64,000 nucleotides of DNA from JBAXXL01 sp038206725 (GTDB lineage Bacteria > Bacteroidota > Ignavibacteria > Kapaibacteriales > UBA2268), in assembly GCA_038206725.1 (NCBI GenBank), contig JBBRAO010000001.1, positions 1 through 64,000 of the forward strand, in the 5' to 3' direction. Under the pieces are notes generated by a model, which saw only the letters and a list, made by a program, of their open reading frames with translations, was not told the origin of the DNA and did not search any database. Of the stretch, positions 18,696 through 28,114 are shown piece after piece. Within the stretch, counting starts at the first letter, position 1. Each line of letters starts with the position of its first letter. Position numbers and translations under genes: made by a program.

Positions 18696-18922
18696 AATTC
18701 CTCAATACAAATATTAAAATTTAATTTATTTAGTAATTTATTTTTCATAATTATTTGTTTTTTCCAAAAAATATATTTAATTTAAAAGTTTTTAAAAACA
18801 AAAATCAGCAAAATTAGTTCTACTATAGAATTAACCTTGATGTGTAATGGAATTTATGACTATTCTTTATTACTAACAAATTAATTTTTATTCATAAAGC
18901 TATTAATCGAACACAGATACCA

Positions 18923-19966
18923 TTAGCCGATATTTAACTCTTTTAGTTTTAATGCACTTGCTTCGCAGATTCCCATTTCAGTAATTATGCCCGAAATCAA
19001 ATTATTTGTAGTTATATCGAAAGAAGGGTTAAAAGCGGGTGAATTTGCCGAAATTAAAATATCGCTAATATATTCACCTTTCCAAATTCCATCAATAAAA
19101 TTGATTTCATCCGGACTTCTTTGCTCTATTGGAATGCTTTTTCCCGACAAACAAGTAAAATCGAATGTACTCAAATTTGCGGCTATATAGAAGGGTATAT
19201 CAAAGTATTTAGCGCAGATAGCTTTTTCTAGAGTGCCTATTTTATTTGCAGTATCACCATTTGCGGCTATTCTGTCCGCACCCGTAATAACAAGATTAAT
19301 TTTATATTCCGCCATTAAAGTTGCCGCGGCATTGTCGCAAATCACTGTATGCGCTATGTTTTCGTTAGCCAATTCGAACGCGGTCAGTCTGCTTCCCTGC
19401 AAACGCGGTCTCGTTTCGTCCACAAAAACCGATATTTTCTTTCCTTCTTGCGCGGCAAAGTAAATGGGCGCTAAAGCCGAACCCCAATCTACAAATGCAA
19501 GCCAACCCGCATTGCAGTGTGTTAAAATTGCATCTCCATCATTGATTAATTTCGCGCCGAATTTTGCGATTTTATATGCATCCGCTTCAATTTTATTTAC
19601 TATTTCTAATGCTTTATTCATAGCGTCTTTTGGAGAATTTAAGGCTGATTTATAAACTTTTTCGACGCAATCGAATAAATTTTGGGCAGTAGGGCGGGTG
19701 AGAAGAATTTCATTTTTGGCGGATTCAATATATTTTTGATAATATTTTGGGTCTGCTTCGATAGCCGCTTGCGCCATTGCTAATGCTCCGGCCGCGCCTA
19801 TAGCTCCGGCTCCGCGAATTTGCATTTTGATTATTGCGTCTTTAGTAGTCCGCCAAGTTTTGGATTCAATGATTTCTAAACGGAACGGTAAAAGAGTTTG
19901 GTCGAGAATAAAGCAAGTATTTGCGGAGTACCAAATCGTTTTATAATACTTATTATTGATTTTCAT
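18923..19966 (-). CDS. mtnA: S-methyl-5-thioribose-1-phosphate isomerase
   Basis: Isomerises 5-methylthioribose 1-phosphate to methylthioribulose 1-phosphate in methionine salvage. The 347-aa chain has family signatures QIRGAGAIGAAGALAMAQAA, THCNAGWLAF with catalytic Cys151, VDETRPRLQGSRLTAFEL, and ITGADRIAANGDTANKIGT with catalytic Asp231, plus IPIEQRSPDEI near the end. No other salvage gene is adjacent. eIF2B-alpha-like relatives lack this Cys/Asp pair, so the enzymatic assignment is firm. Divergent from the YbbR gene, with 59 nt between the starts. Confidence 0.95.
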   Translation of the reverse strand: MKINNKYYKTIWYSANTCFILDQTLLPFRLEIIESKTWRTTKDAIIKMQIRGAGAIGAAGALAMAQAAIEADPKYYQKYIESAKNEILLTRPTAQNLFDCVEKVYKSALNSPKDAMNKALEIVNKIEADAYKIAKFGAKLINDGDAILTHCNAGWLAFVDWGSALAPIYFAAQEGKKISVFVDETRPRLQGSRLTAFELANENIAHTVICDNAAATLMAEYKINLVITGADRIAANGDTANKIGTLEKAICAKYFDIPFYIAANLSTFDFTCLSGKSIPIEQRSPDEINFIDGIWKGEYISDILISANSPAFNPSFDITTNNLISGIITEMGICEASALKLKELNIG

Positions 19967-20025
19967 TTTTATTTTCAGAAAAATTAATTTATTTTTGATA
20001 TATCAAAATCTACTTATTTAAAAAT

Positions 20026-20976
20026 ATGAAAAAAATATTAAAATCAATGATTAAACTACTCCGAAATAAAATATTTTGGGGTTCCCTGATTATTGCTATA
20101 TGGCTGTGGATTTATATTACTTTAGATAATGTTTATCAATCTCAATTGGTTGCCGATTTGGTAGTCCAGCTCCCGGACGATGTGGCAATAGAAAATTATA
20201 TACCCCCAAAAATAACTTTCGATGTGGAAGGCCGAGGCTGGGATTTGTTTACAGCAAAATATTTTTCCGGGGAGCAAGTATGCAGAATAAACTTAAAAAA
20301 TATCAACATTATTAAAGACACAATTGTTATAACAAACAAGCAAATTCTAACGGCAATGCTACTGAATAATAAATTGATTACTAAAGCGGTTGAGCCGAAT
20401 AGCTTAACTTTGGTTACCGGAAAAATAATTGAAAAACTAGTACCCCTGCGATCGAATATAATTATCAATACTCGAAACGGCCACAGAGTAAATGGTGAGA
20501 TTCACCTAAAACCAAGGAAAATTTATATTCGCGGAAATGAAAAATTGGTGGATAAGATTGATTATTGGTTTACCGATAAAAAAATATACGAAGATAAATA
20601 TAAATCTTTTGAAGATGTAGTGGGAGTGCTTGACACTTTTGGAACACGTATTTATCCGCTAAAAAAGGAAGTAAGCTTCGCCGCTGAAATCCAGCAAACT
20701 GTAGAAATTACTCTATATGATGTTCCGATAAGAATAAAAGGGACAATTTCCAGTGCTCATAAGCTCTACCCTAACAAAATTACATTAACTGTAACAGGTG
20801 GAATAAGCGAGATTGAAAAGCTGGAAATCGGCTCTGTGAAGGCTTATGTAAATGCTAAAGATTTATTGGAAGATAAGCGCGGAACTATTATTCCAAAATT
20901 TGATTTACCGAAGAATGTTGAAGTTTTAACGTTCAAACCACAGTATCTGAATCACGTTTACGAGAGGAAATATTAA
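20026..20976 (+). CDS. YbbR-domain membrane-anchored protein
   Basis: A 316-aa protein with one N-terminal transmembrane helix (about 15-32, IFWGSLIIAIWLWIYITL) and an extracytoplasmic region of repeated beta-rich YbbR-like modules; the motif PPKITFDVEGRGWDLF and later VNGEIHLKPRKIYIRG and PNKITLTVTGGISEIE mark successive repeats. In Firmicutes, YbbR (CdaR) regulates a diadenylate cyclase; no cyclase gene is adjacent here, so that role should not be carried over. Confidence 0.82.
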   Translation: MKKILKSMIKLLRNKIFWGSLIIAIWLWIYITLDNVYQSQLVADLVVQLPDDVAIENYIPPKITFDVEGRGWDLFTAKYFSGEQVCRINLKNINIIKDTIVITNKQILTAMLLNNKLITKAVEPNSLTLVTGKIIEKLVPLRSNIIINTRNGHRVNGEIHLKPRKIYIRGNEKLVDKIDYWFTDKKIYEDKYKSFEDVVGVLDTFGTRIYPLKKEVSFAAEIQQTVEITLYDVPIRIKGTISSAHKLYPNKITLTVTGGISEIEKLEIGSVKAYVNAKDLLEDKRGTIIPKFDLPKNVEVLTFKPQYLNHVYERKY

Positions 20977-21078
20977 CATTTGCTAATTATATTAAAAAAG
21001 AGTAATTTAGCGAAATGAAGAAATTGTGGTAATTTTGAGATTGAAAAATATTTATTTACAAAATAGAAAAGTAACACA

Positions 21079-21486
21079 ATGAAAACAGAAGCTTACCATA
21101 AGGAAATTACAATTTTAATCGGCGAAGATGAAGATTATAATTATCTTTTACTACGTGAGAATTTCAAATTGTTTTTCAAAAATGTAGCTTTGATAAGAGC
21201 ATCGAACGGTGAGGAAGTTGTCGCAATAGCTCTTAATAACGCTATTGATTTAATATTGATGGATATCAGAATGCCGCTGATGAGCGGTTATGAAGCAACA
21301 AGTATAATAAAAAAAAGTAAACCATTTTTGCCTATTATTGCACAAACCGCTTATGCCTTGCCAGACGATAAAGCCAGAGCATTACTTTCCGGATGCGATG
21401 ACTACATAGCAAAACCTTACGAATTTGAAGAGCTTTTCGACAGGGTTAAAATCTGTTTAGACAGATATTGCACTGCACCTTGTTAA
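21079..21486 (+). CDS. Single-domain response regulator
   Basis: A 135-aa receiver: acidic pair in IGEDEDYN, phospho-acceptor Asp in LILMDIRMPLMSGYEA (about residue 61), switch Thr in IIAQTAYAL and conserved Lys in YIAKPYEF. No output domain and no adjacent kinase. The AQTAYA segment resembles receivers of hybrid kinases, so it may have come from one or take phosphate from a distant kinase. Confidence 0.9.
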   Translation: MKTEAYHKEITILIGEDEDYNYLLLRENFKLFFKNVALIRASNGEEVVAIALNNAIDLILMDIRMPLMSGYEATSIIKKSKPFLPIIAQTAYALPDDKARALLSGCDDYIAKPYEFEELFDRVKICLDRYCTAPC

Positions 21487-21680
21487 GAAATCGGTTGTAA
21501 ATTTCACACAATGGTTTGCGCTCGGCTTGTTTGTTGGATAGTTAAAAAGTTAAGTCTCAGCGATTCCAGCTTTTTGAAGAAATTTTACATAAAAATATTA
21601 ATTCAACTGTAACGTTTTCGATTTTGAAGTGTATTATAAATAGTAACAAAATTTTACAAATTAAAATAATAGAGGTCTAG

Positions 21681-22352
21681 ATGAAATTAAAACACATAAC
21701 ACTAATCATTTCTGTCATAGCTATTTTAAGCTTAACAGCGTGTCAGGATATGCAAAATCCGACTGGAACTGATCCAACAGAATCAGCAATTGTTATGAAC
21801 AATGCTGTGGAAATTGATGGTGCTTTAGCAACTGCACAAGTGGTTGAATGTACATTTGAATCCGATGCTTTTGTACCGGGTGGCGATGCGATTTATGAGA
21901 ATTCCCGTATGGACAGAAAAGATATGGGTAAAGGATGTCCGAGAAAAGGTGGTCCAAAAGATCGTCCAATGCTTGGCAAAGTAATGCGCGAATTACAATT
22001 GACCGATGCGCAAATTGAATTACTAAAGGGATACAATTTAGCTCACCGCGATTGTATTGAATTGACTATGCAAACTTGGCGCGACGCTGTTGCTCCAGTT
22101 ATGGAAATAGCCAATGCCGCAAAGAAATTAGTAATGGATGACTTGAAAAATAACGTAATCACACGCAAAGAAGCTTATGATAAACTTAAAGTGATTAACG
22201 AATCAATGCGTGCAGAAATTGACGCATTAGGAATGAAAGATACTATTAAATTGGCAATCGAAGATTGCAACAAAGCATTATTAGCAAGTATCGAAGGTAT
22301 GTTAACTCCTGATCAATTAGTTATATGGGCAAAATATTTCCCTAAGAAATAA
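21681..22352 (+). CDS. Lipoprotein with Spy/CpxP-like LTxxQ motifs
   Basis: A 223-aa predicted lipoprotein: signal peptide with lipobox LTAC (Cys at about 21), a low-complexity linker, and a helical domain with two LTxxQ motifs (LTDAQIEL at about 112 and LTPDQLVI at about 212). Paired LTxxQ motifs in an all-helical periplasmic domain are the hallmark of the Spy/CpxP family of stress chaperones and metal-response proteins. Low overall similarity makes this a fold-level proposal. An AGAGG ribosome site lies 6 nt before the ATG. Transcribed alone. Confidence 0.72.
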   Translation: MKLKHITLIISVIAILSLTACQDMQNPTGTDPTESAIVMNNAVEIDGALATAQVVECTFESDAFVPGGDAIYENSRMDRKDMGKGCPRKGGPKDRPMLGKVMRELQLTDAQIELLKGYNLAHRDCIELTMQTWRDAVAPVMEIANAAKKLVMDDLKNNVITRKEAYDKLKVINESMRAEIDALGMKDTIKLAIEDCNKALLASIEGMLTPDQLVIWAKYFPKK

Positions 22353-22378
22353 CCGCCTTTCTAATTAACCTTTACAAA

Positions 22379-22413
22379 TAGCCGCCTGATGCAAATCTCG
22401 TGGCTAATTTTTT
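22379..22413 (+). terminator. Possible terminator after the Spy-like lipoprotein gene
   Basis: AGCCGC pairs with GTGGCT (one G-T pair) around a 14-nt loop, followed by TAATTTTTT. A short stem, so only moderate support. Confidence 0.4.
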
Positions 22414-22608
22414 GGCTGGTGTAACTTTTTAATGAATGAAGTGTAAAATAATTAGTTTAACATCTTAGAAAAAGATATTTTATTCGTCTAATGTGTATCA
22501 GTTTTTATGAATTTTGTTATTTTTGAAAATTCAAAACGTGTTCCAAGGATTTTGATGATGATTTGGAAAATTATAAATATTTTATTGAATTAATAATTAT
22601 AAAACTAT

Positions 22609-23364
22609 ATGAGAAAAGTCAAGTATAAAGTAATAATAATATGTGTGTTAGTTCTCGCCTTCGGATATGGACTAATGGCAGACACAGAAGGCAAACTTAC
22701 AGTTTCGACAACAACAAGTACAGCGGGCGGTTCATACAAACCGCGAAACATAGTTGCTGTTTGGATAGAGGATGCTTCGGGAAATTTCGTAAAAACTTTG
22801 ATGGTTTATGCGAAGTTTTATACAACCTATTTAACAAAATGGAAAGCCAGTACATTGAAAGCCGGCAGTCAATATAATTCGGTAGATGCTATAACAGGTG
22901 CATCTAAGAATGCTTATGGGAATTTGGAATGTTATTGGAATGGCACGGATTACAAAGGTAATCAGATGCCGGACGGAAAATATAAGGTATGGATGGAGTT
23001 GACCGATAAAAATTCAACAGGAAATTCCGCATATTTTGAATTCACAAAGGGAGCCGCAATCAGCAACCCAACAGCCGCAAACGCCACGAGCTTTTCTTCC
23101 AATTCTATTAAGTGGGAGCCTAAAAGTACAGCAGTATTGGAAAAATCAAAAAATGACTGGGTGATATATCCCAACCCAAGTTCAGGAATATTCAATTTAA
23201 GAGGCGAAGGAACAGCCGAAATAGAAGTTAGAAGCGTTGAAGGAAAAGTGGTTTACCGCGGCTCGCAAAAAATGATTGATATCAGCGATCGTCCGGCAGG
23301 AACCTATTTCGTTAAAATTTCTTACGGAGATAAAACCGAGATACAGAAGATAGTTCATCTTTAA
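22609..23364 (+). CDS. DUF2271 protein with T9SS sorting domain
   Basis: A 251-aa exported protein. An N-terminal signal peptide (about 1-24) is followed by a DUF2271-like beta domain (about 30-150): PRNIVAVWIEDASGNFVKTL, LKAGSQYNSVDAITGAS and DGKYKVWMELTDK. The C-terminus from WVIYPNPSSGIFNLRG to the end (DISDRPAGTYFVKISYG...QKIVHL) is a type A T9SS sorting domain. DUF2271 proteins often accompany flavin-linked periplasmic redox systems in other bacteria, but none is adjacent here. Likely secreted and anchored at, or released from, the cell surface. Confidence 0.82.
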   Translation: MRKVKYKVIIICVLVLAFGYGLMADTEGKLTVSTTTSTAGGSYKPRNIVAVWIEDASGNFVKTLMVYAKFYTTYLTKWKASTLKAGSQYNSVDAITGASKNAYGNLECYWNGTDYKGNQMPDGKYKVWMELTDKNSTGNSAYFEFTKGAAISNPTAANATSFSSNSIKWEPKSTAVLEKSKNDWVIYPNPSSGIFNLRGEGTAEIEVRSVEGKVVYRGSQKMIDISDRPAGTYFVKISYGDKTEIQKIVHL

Positions 23365-23803
23365 ACAATTATAAATTGTTAATGAGAAGAAGAAAGAAGA
23401 AGCCGAGGCGTCATTTCCACGGAAGTGGAAATCCATCTTCAAACAATTGTCAATAGTAAATTGTTAATGGTTAAAGCGAAGAAGAAAATCCCGTCAGGGA
23501 TTCAATATCGGTAGAAAATTGATAATTAAGCGACTGCGAAGTGCCGTAGGTAAGGCATATAAGTCTATTTCACCCCTACGGGACTTCCTAAAAACAAGCA
23601 TTTCCTTTTCCTACTTATATTTAGTCCTATGGAACTTTTTAACCTTTTTTCCGATGTCCTAGCACAAGTTGGGTGGCAGGGCTTGAAATTTGATTACAGC
23701 CAAAAATGGACTCAAAAAAAAAAGTAATAAAAAAAGAGGGGCAAAAAATTTTGCACCTCTTGATTTTTTAAACAGACAAGAATTTCTGTTTTACTGAAAA
23801 ACT
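23365..23803. other. Repeat-bearing spacer before glyA
   Basis: No gene is supported. It begins with an AAATTGTTAATGAGAAGAAG purine-rich leader, followed by a TTTCCACGGAAGTGGAAA hairpin (about 23414-23431), a second purine leader, and a TCCCGTCAGGGA hairpin (about 23491-23502). The right end carries the glyA terminator. Confidence 0.55.
23724..23763 (-). terminator. Rho-independent terminator of glyA
   Basis: On the minus strand AAGAGGTGCAA and TTGCCCCTCTT form a stem with one mismatch and an AT loop, followed by a run of seven T. It lies about 40 nt past the glyA stop. Confidence 0.8.
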
Positions 23804-25099
23804 CTATGATTTTTGGTAAAGCGGTAAGTCGCCGACAAATTCTTTTACTTCATTTTTCACATCATTATATACGGTTTCATTACCGGCATTGGTAATTACT
23901 TTGTCAATAAGTTCGGCGACGCGAATGAAGCCGTCTTCTTTTAGCCCTCTCGTTGTCATAGCGGCTGTTCCAAGACGAATGCCTGATGTTACAAGCGGTG
24001 ACTCTGTGTCGAACGGTACAGCGTTTTTATTGCAGGTAATACCGGCGGCATCCATTGCGTTTTCGGCTTTTTTCCCGTTTATTCCCTTGTTGCGAAGGTC
24101 AATCAGCATTAAGTGGTTGTCTGTGCCGCCACTAACAAGATTATAACCGCGTTTAGTCATTTCGTCAGCTAATACTTTTGCATTTTTCATAACTTGAACG
24201 ATATATCTATCGAAATCATCGGTTAAGGCTTCGCCGAAGGCAACAGCTTTAGCCGCTATAACGTGCATCAAAGGACCGCCTTGACAACCCGGCATAACGG
24301 TTGAATCAATGATTTCGCTCATCATTTTTACACGACCGGATTTAGGAGCTACAATACCGAAAGGGTTTTGATAATCTTTACCTATCATAATAATACCACC
24401 GCGAGGTCCGCGCAAAGTCTTATGAGTAGTCGAAGCGACAACATCGCACCAAGGCAATGGATTGTTCAATTTACCCTTTGCAATTAGTCCGGCAGGATGA
24501 GCTATGTCGGCAAATACGAACGCGCCTACCATATCGGCTATTTGACGGAATTTAGAGAAATCTATATCGCGTGGGTAAGCCGAAGCGCCAACAGTGATTA
24601 ATTTTGGTTTGTGCAATTTAGCAAGCTCTTCAACTTCGTTGAAATCTATTCTGCCGGTTTCTTTATCCAAGTGATATGGGATAAATTTATACAATTTGCC
24701 GGAAAAATTCACCGGGGAGCCGTGTGTTAAATGTCCGCCTTGGTCTAATGCCAAACCCATAACGGTATCGCCGGGTTTGATAAACGAAAAGTAAACGGCT
24801 AAATTCGCGTTTGAACCGCTGTGAGGTTGAACGTTCACATATTCTGCACTGAACAATTTTTTTAATCTGTCGCGTGCGATATTTTCTGCAATATCAACGT
24901 ATTCACAGCCGCCATAATAGCGGTTACCGGGATAACCTTCTGCGTATTTGTTTGTTAATACGGAGCCTTGAGCCTCCATAACAACATCGGATGTGAAATT
25001 TTCACTGGCTATTAGTTCAATTTTCTCTTTTTGACGATTATATTCACTTTCAATGGTTTTGAATAACTCATTATCGTTAGTTTTAAGTAGGTTGTACAT
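23804..25099 (-). CDS. glyA: Serine hydroxymethyltransferase
   Basis: PLP enzyme converting serine and tetrahydrofolate to glycine and methylene-tetrahydrofolate. The 431-aa chain carries IELIASENFTSDVVMEAQGS, YAEGYPGNRYYGGC, NVQPHSGSNANLAVY, DIAHPAGLI and the PLP-lysine motif STTHKTLRGPRGG (Lys227). Normal length and complete. It has its own terminator and no operon partner. With fhs at 49 kb it supplies one-carbon units. Confidence 0.97.
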   Translation of the reverse strand: MYNLLKTNDNELFKTIESEYNRQKEKIELIASENFTSDVVMEAQGSVLTNKYAEGYPGNRYYGGCEYVDIAENIARDRLKKLFSAEYVNVQPHSGSNANLAVYFSFIKPGDTVMGLALDQGGHLTHGSPVNFSGKLYKFIPYHLDKETGRIDFNEVEELAKLHKPKLITVGASAYPRDIDFSKFRQIADMVGAFVFADIAHPAGLIAKGKLNNPLPWCDVVASTTHKTLRGPRGGIIMIGKDYQNPFGIVAPKSGRVKMMSEIIDSTVMPGCQGGPLMHVIAAKAVAFGEALTDDFDRYIVQVMKNAKVLADEMTKRGYNLVSGGTDNHLMLIDLRNKGINGKKAENAMDAAGITCNKNAVPFDTESPLVTSGIRLGTAAMTTRGLKEDGFIRVAELIDKVITNAGNETVYNDVKNEVKEFVGDLPLYQKS

Positions 25100-25307
25100 C
25101 GAAATACCTCTATATTAAAATTTTTAAATTCGCAAGTTAGTCGATTACAAATATACGGATTATTAAAGTAATTATTAATATTTTTTCATTTCTCTTAAAA
25201 TATTTTAGAAAAGATACAAAAAAACTTGTTTAAATTTATGAAAAATTCTTAATTTAGAATACTTTTTCGTATCGAAAAGGAATTATTTATCTAATTGCGA
25301 GGTGATA

Positions 25308-26375
25308 ATGGCAAGATTTAATATAACTAAAGTAACTGAATCAAAGAGAAATAAGGTTGATTATGACAACTTAGGTTTTGGTGTTTATATGTCCGACCAC
25401 GTCTATGTTTCGGAATATTCCGGCTGTTCGTGGAACGAAGGCGAGATAATACCTTACGGGCCTATGCCCATTGAGCCGTCAATGTGTACTTTACATTACG
25501 GTCAAACAATATTCGAAGGTTTAAAAGCATATAAAACAAAAGACGGCAGTATAAATTTATTCCGCCCAGAAAAAAACGCACACCGATTGAATAATTCGGG
25601 TAAAAGAGTTTGCATTCCGGAATTTCCTGAAGATCGTTTTATAGACGCACTCAAAGAACTCGTCCGTTTAGAGTATGATTGGGTTCCCAATAAAAAAGGG
25701 CATACCTTATATTTAAGACCAGTTTGTTTTGGTGATGGTAATTTTTTAGGTGTTCACGTTTCTGATACTTATAAATTAATTATCATAGCGTCTCCTGTGG
25801 CATCTTATTATAAAGAGGGTATGCAGCCAATAAGAATCAAAGTAGCCGACGATTACGTTCGGGCGGTTCGTGGTGGTTTGGGTAATGCAAAAACAGCCGC
25901 AAATTACGCCGCTTCGCTTTTGGCAGGTCACGAAGCTAAACAAGCCGGTTTTGCACAAGTTTTATGGCTCGACGGAGTAACTCGTTCATTCTGCGACGAA
26001 GTCGGAGCTATGAATATTATGTTCGTTATCAACGACGAAATCATAACACCTTCGTTGGACGATGGTTCTATTTTGCCGGGGATAACACGCGATTCAGTTT
26101 TGGTTTTAGCTCGTTCGAAAGGTTATAAAGTATCGGAGCGCAAAATCACTATCGAAGAAGTTATGACCGCTCACGATAACGGCACTCTGAATGAAGTATT
26201 CGGAACCGGTACCGCCGCTGTTATTTCTCCCGTAGGTTCGCTGACATATAAGGGCAAAGAATACGTCATTAATAACAATGAAATAGGCAAATATTCACAA
26301 GAATTTTATGAAACACTCACAGGAATACAATTCGGCGAAATTGAAGATAAATTCGGATGGATAACCAAAGTTTAA
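25308..26375 (+). CDS. ilvE: Branched-chain amino acid aminotransferase
   Basis: Transfers the amino group between glutamate and branched-chain 2-oxo acids. 355 aa from an ATG preceded by GAGGTG; a GTG two codons upstream overlaps that ribosome site and is less likely. Fold-type IV PLP signatures: LHYGQTIFEGLKAYK, FRPEKNAHRLNNSGKR, GGLGNAKTAANYAASL with PLP-binding Lys195, LWLDGVTRSFCDEVGAMN, and SILPGITRDSVL, with FGTGTAAVISPV near the C-terminus. The length and motifs are those of the eukaryote-like BCAT class. A terminator follows. Confidence 0.95.
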   Translation: MARFNITKVTESKRNKVDYDNLGFGVYMSDHVYVSEYSGCSWNEGEIIPYGPMPIEPSMCTLHYGQTIFEGLKAYKTKDGSINLFRPEKNAHRLNNSGKRVCIPEFPEDRFIDALKELVRLEYDWVPNKKGHTLYLRPVCFGDGNFLGVHVSDTYKLIIIASPVASYYKEGMQPIRIKVADDYVRAVRGGLGNAKTAANYAASLLAGHEAKQAGFAQVLWLDGVTRSFCDEVGAMNIMFVINDEIITPSLDDGSILPGITRDSVLVLARSKGYKVSERKITIEEVMTAHDNGTLNEVFGTGTAAVISPVGSLTYKGKEYVINNNEIGKYSQEFYETLTGIQFGEIEDKFGWITKV

Positions 26376-26404
26376 TGATTAATGATAGACTTGATTAAAA
26401 AAAT

Positions 26405-26440
26405 AGGAGACGTTGTAAACAGCGCCTCCTTGTTTTTTTT
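26405..26440 (+). terminator. Rho-independent terminator of ilvE
   Basis: AGGAGACG pairs with CGCCTCCT (one mismatch) around a short loop, followed by TGTTTTTTTT. Confidence 0.75.
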
Positions 26441-26457
26441 ATTTTAATCAGTATCGT

Positions 26458-27168
26458 TTATTTGCTGTATTTTTTCGCTAAATCAGCGGCACCTTCAAGT
26501 CCCAAACCAGCGGCTTTCAGCCAATCTTCGCAAGCACCTTTTATATCGTTTTGTTCAAATTTCAAACTTCCGCGGTTGAAGTATGCTTCTGCGAAATTAG
26601 GATTCAAGGCAATTGCTTTGGTATAGTCTTTCATAGCGGCTAAGTCTTCGCCAAGGTCGTCATTTGCAATAGCGCGGTTACAATAAGCCGCGGCGGTAGG
26701 GTTCATACCCAAACTTCTTGTATAATCGTCAATTGCGCCGAAAATATTTCCCTGAATGTATTTAGCGAATCCGCGGTCAAATAGCACTTCCGGAAGTTTT
26801 GGATTTAACTTTAGTGATTTGTTGTAATCTCGGATAGCTCCATCGAAGTTTTTTTCAGAAGCTTTAGCTTTGCCTCTTTGATATAGAGCCGTATAATTTT
26901 TTGGATTTAATTTGATAGTGGAATCCAAATCCATCATCGCACCTGCTTTATCTCCGGTAAGCGATCTTATTTTGGCACGTAAAAAGTATGCTTCAGAAAA
27001 TTTCGGGTCTTGTTCTAAAACCTTGTTAAGTTGTTGCAAAGCGACAGAATAATCCTTCTTGTAATAAAGTTCTTTCGCAATGTTGTAATCATTTTCCGCT
27101 TGTTTGCCGCAAGAAATAACAAGCAAAGTTGCTGTAATGGCAAATATTAATAATAGACTCTTTTTCAT
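26458..27168 (-). CDS. TPR-repeat lipoprotein
   Basis: A 236-aa predicted lipoprotein: signal peptide with lipobox VISC, then five to six tetratricopeptide repeats (for example FSEAYFLRAKIRSLTGDKAG, YTALYQRGKAKASEKNFDG, PNFAEAYFNRGSLKFEQND). The ATG is preferred over a GTG four codons upstream because it begins the MKKSLLLI signal peptide. The C-terminal ACEDWLKAAGLGLEGA is shared with the next gene's ACEDWQIAYDLGVKQ, so the two are paralogues. Probably a periplasmic or outer-membrane scaffold; partners unknown. Confidence 0.85.
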   Translation of the reverse strand: MKKSLLLIFAITATLLVISCGKQAENDYNIAKELYYKKDYSVALQQLNKVLEQDPKFSEAYFLRAKIRSLTGDKAGAMMDLDSTIKLNPKNYTALYQRGKAKASEKNFDGAIRDYNKSLKLNPKLPEVLFDRGFAKYIQGNIFGAIDDYTRSLGMNPTAAAYCNRAIANDDLGEDLAAMKDYTKAIALNPNFAEAYFNRGSLKFEQNDIKGACEDWLKAAGLGLEGAADLAKKYSK

Positions 27169-27237
27169 ATTAAATAACACCTAGTTTTGTAAAATAAATA
27201 TTGGCAAAAATAAATCAAAATAACTTAATAAGAAAAT

Positions 27238-27903
27238 TTATTGGCAATAAACAGTAATCATTTGTTCTGATTGCTTGACCCCTAAGTCATAAGCAATCTG
27301 CCAATCTTCACAGGCATCGGTAGCTTTGTTTATGTTGAATTTAGCGGCTCCACGGTTAAAATAAGCTTCACCAAAGCGTTCATCAAATTCGATTGCCTTA
27401 TTAAAATCTTGAATAGCTCCTTCATAGTCCTTTAAAAAGGATTTCAATATACCGCGGTTGTTGTAGGAATCCGGAAATGAAGGCTTAATTTCAATTGCTC
27501 GAGAAAAATCTTGAATTGCTCCTTCGTAATCTTTAATTTCTTTTCTTATTAGGCCTCTACAAATACAAGCATCAACCGATTTGGGATCCAATTTCAACGC
27601 GTTTGTAAAATCATCTTCCGCTTCTCTGAATCGGCCAAGTTTCATTAGCGTATAACCACGACTAAGGTACGCCCAAAAGTAATAATTGCAGCTCTTTATC
27701 GCCTCGGAATATTCTTTAAAAGCACCGATATAATTTTCTGCGAAATATTGTTCTGAACCCTTTTGATAGTGTTTCTCAGCTTCCCGCGGAACATTTGTCA
27801 TCGAGGTTTGTGAATATGAAATTTCTTTAGTCATAGGTAAAAGTATGAACGTAAAAATCACTATTAGTAAAATCCTTCTACTAATTGATATTTGTTTTAG
27901 CAT
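27238..27903 (-). CDS. TPR-repeat exported protein
   Basis: 221 aa from the preferred ATG (a TTG six codons upstream is possible). An N-terminal hydrophobic segment (about 8-25) is a signal peptide or anchor, followed by at least four TPR units (FWAYLSRGYTLMKLGRFREA, VDACICRGLIRKEIKDYEG, FPDSYNNRGILKSFLKDYEG, FGEAYFNRGAAKFNINKA). It closes with an ACEDWQ motif like that of the neighbouring TPR lipoprotein 69 nt downstream; a tandem duplication is likely. Function unknown. Confidence 0.83.
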   Translation of the reverse strand: MLKQISISRRILLIVIFTFILLPMTKEISYSQTSMTNVPREAEKHYQKGSEQYFAENYIGAFKEYSEAIKSCNYYFWAYLSRGYTLMKLGRFREAEDDFTNALKLDPKSVDACICRGLIRKEIKDYEGAIQDFSRAIEIKPSFPDSYNNRGILKSFLKDYEGAIQDFNKAIEFDERFGEAYFNRGAAKFNINKATDACEDWQIAYDLGVKQSEQMITVYCQ

Positions 27904-28028
27904 AAAACATCTCAATTTCAATTATTACAGTATAATTATAAACAAAATTAAAAAAATAATTTTATAAATCAACATTTATTTAATTAATATTCAAACATTT
28001 TATTGTTATTACGCTTTTTTATATAAAT

Positions 28029-28059
28029 AAGTTGCACAGATATTAAATCGGTGCAACTT
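28029..28059 (-). terminator. Possible terminator hairpin after the DUF4397 gene
   Basis: AAGTTGCAC and GTGCAACTT form a perfect 9-bp stem with a 13-nt loop. On the minus strand it is followed by an AT-rich but interrupted T tract, so termination is plausible, not certain. Confidence 0.4.
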
Positions 28060-28114
28060 ACTATAGTTATATTTGGCCATCATCAAATTCAGGAATAAGC
28101 TGATAATGAGGTGT

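Noticed and set aside
20026..20976. CdaR role (regulator of c-di-AMP synthesis)
   Set aside because: No diadenylate cyclase or glmM gene is adjacent and YbbR domains are widespread, so only the domain is named.
27238..27903. Possible Sel1-like repeats instead of TPR
   Set aside because: Repeat length is 34 residues with a W/Y-G-A-F/Y pattern, as in TPR.
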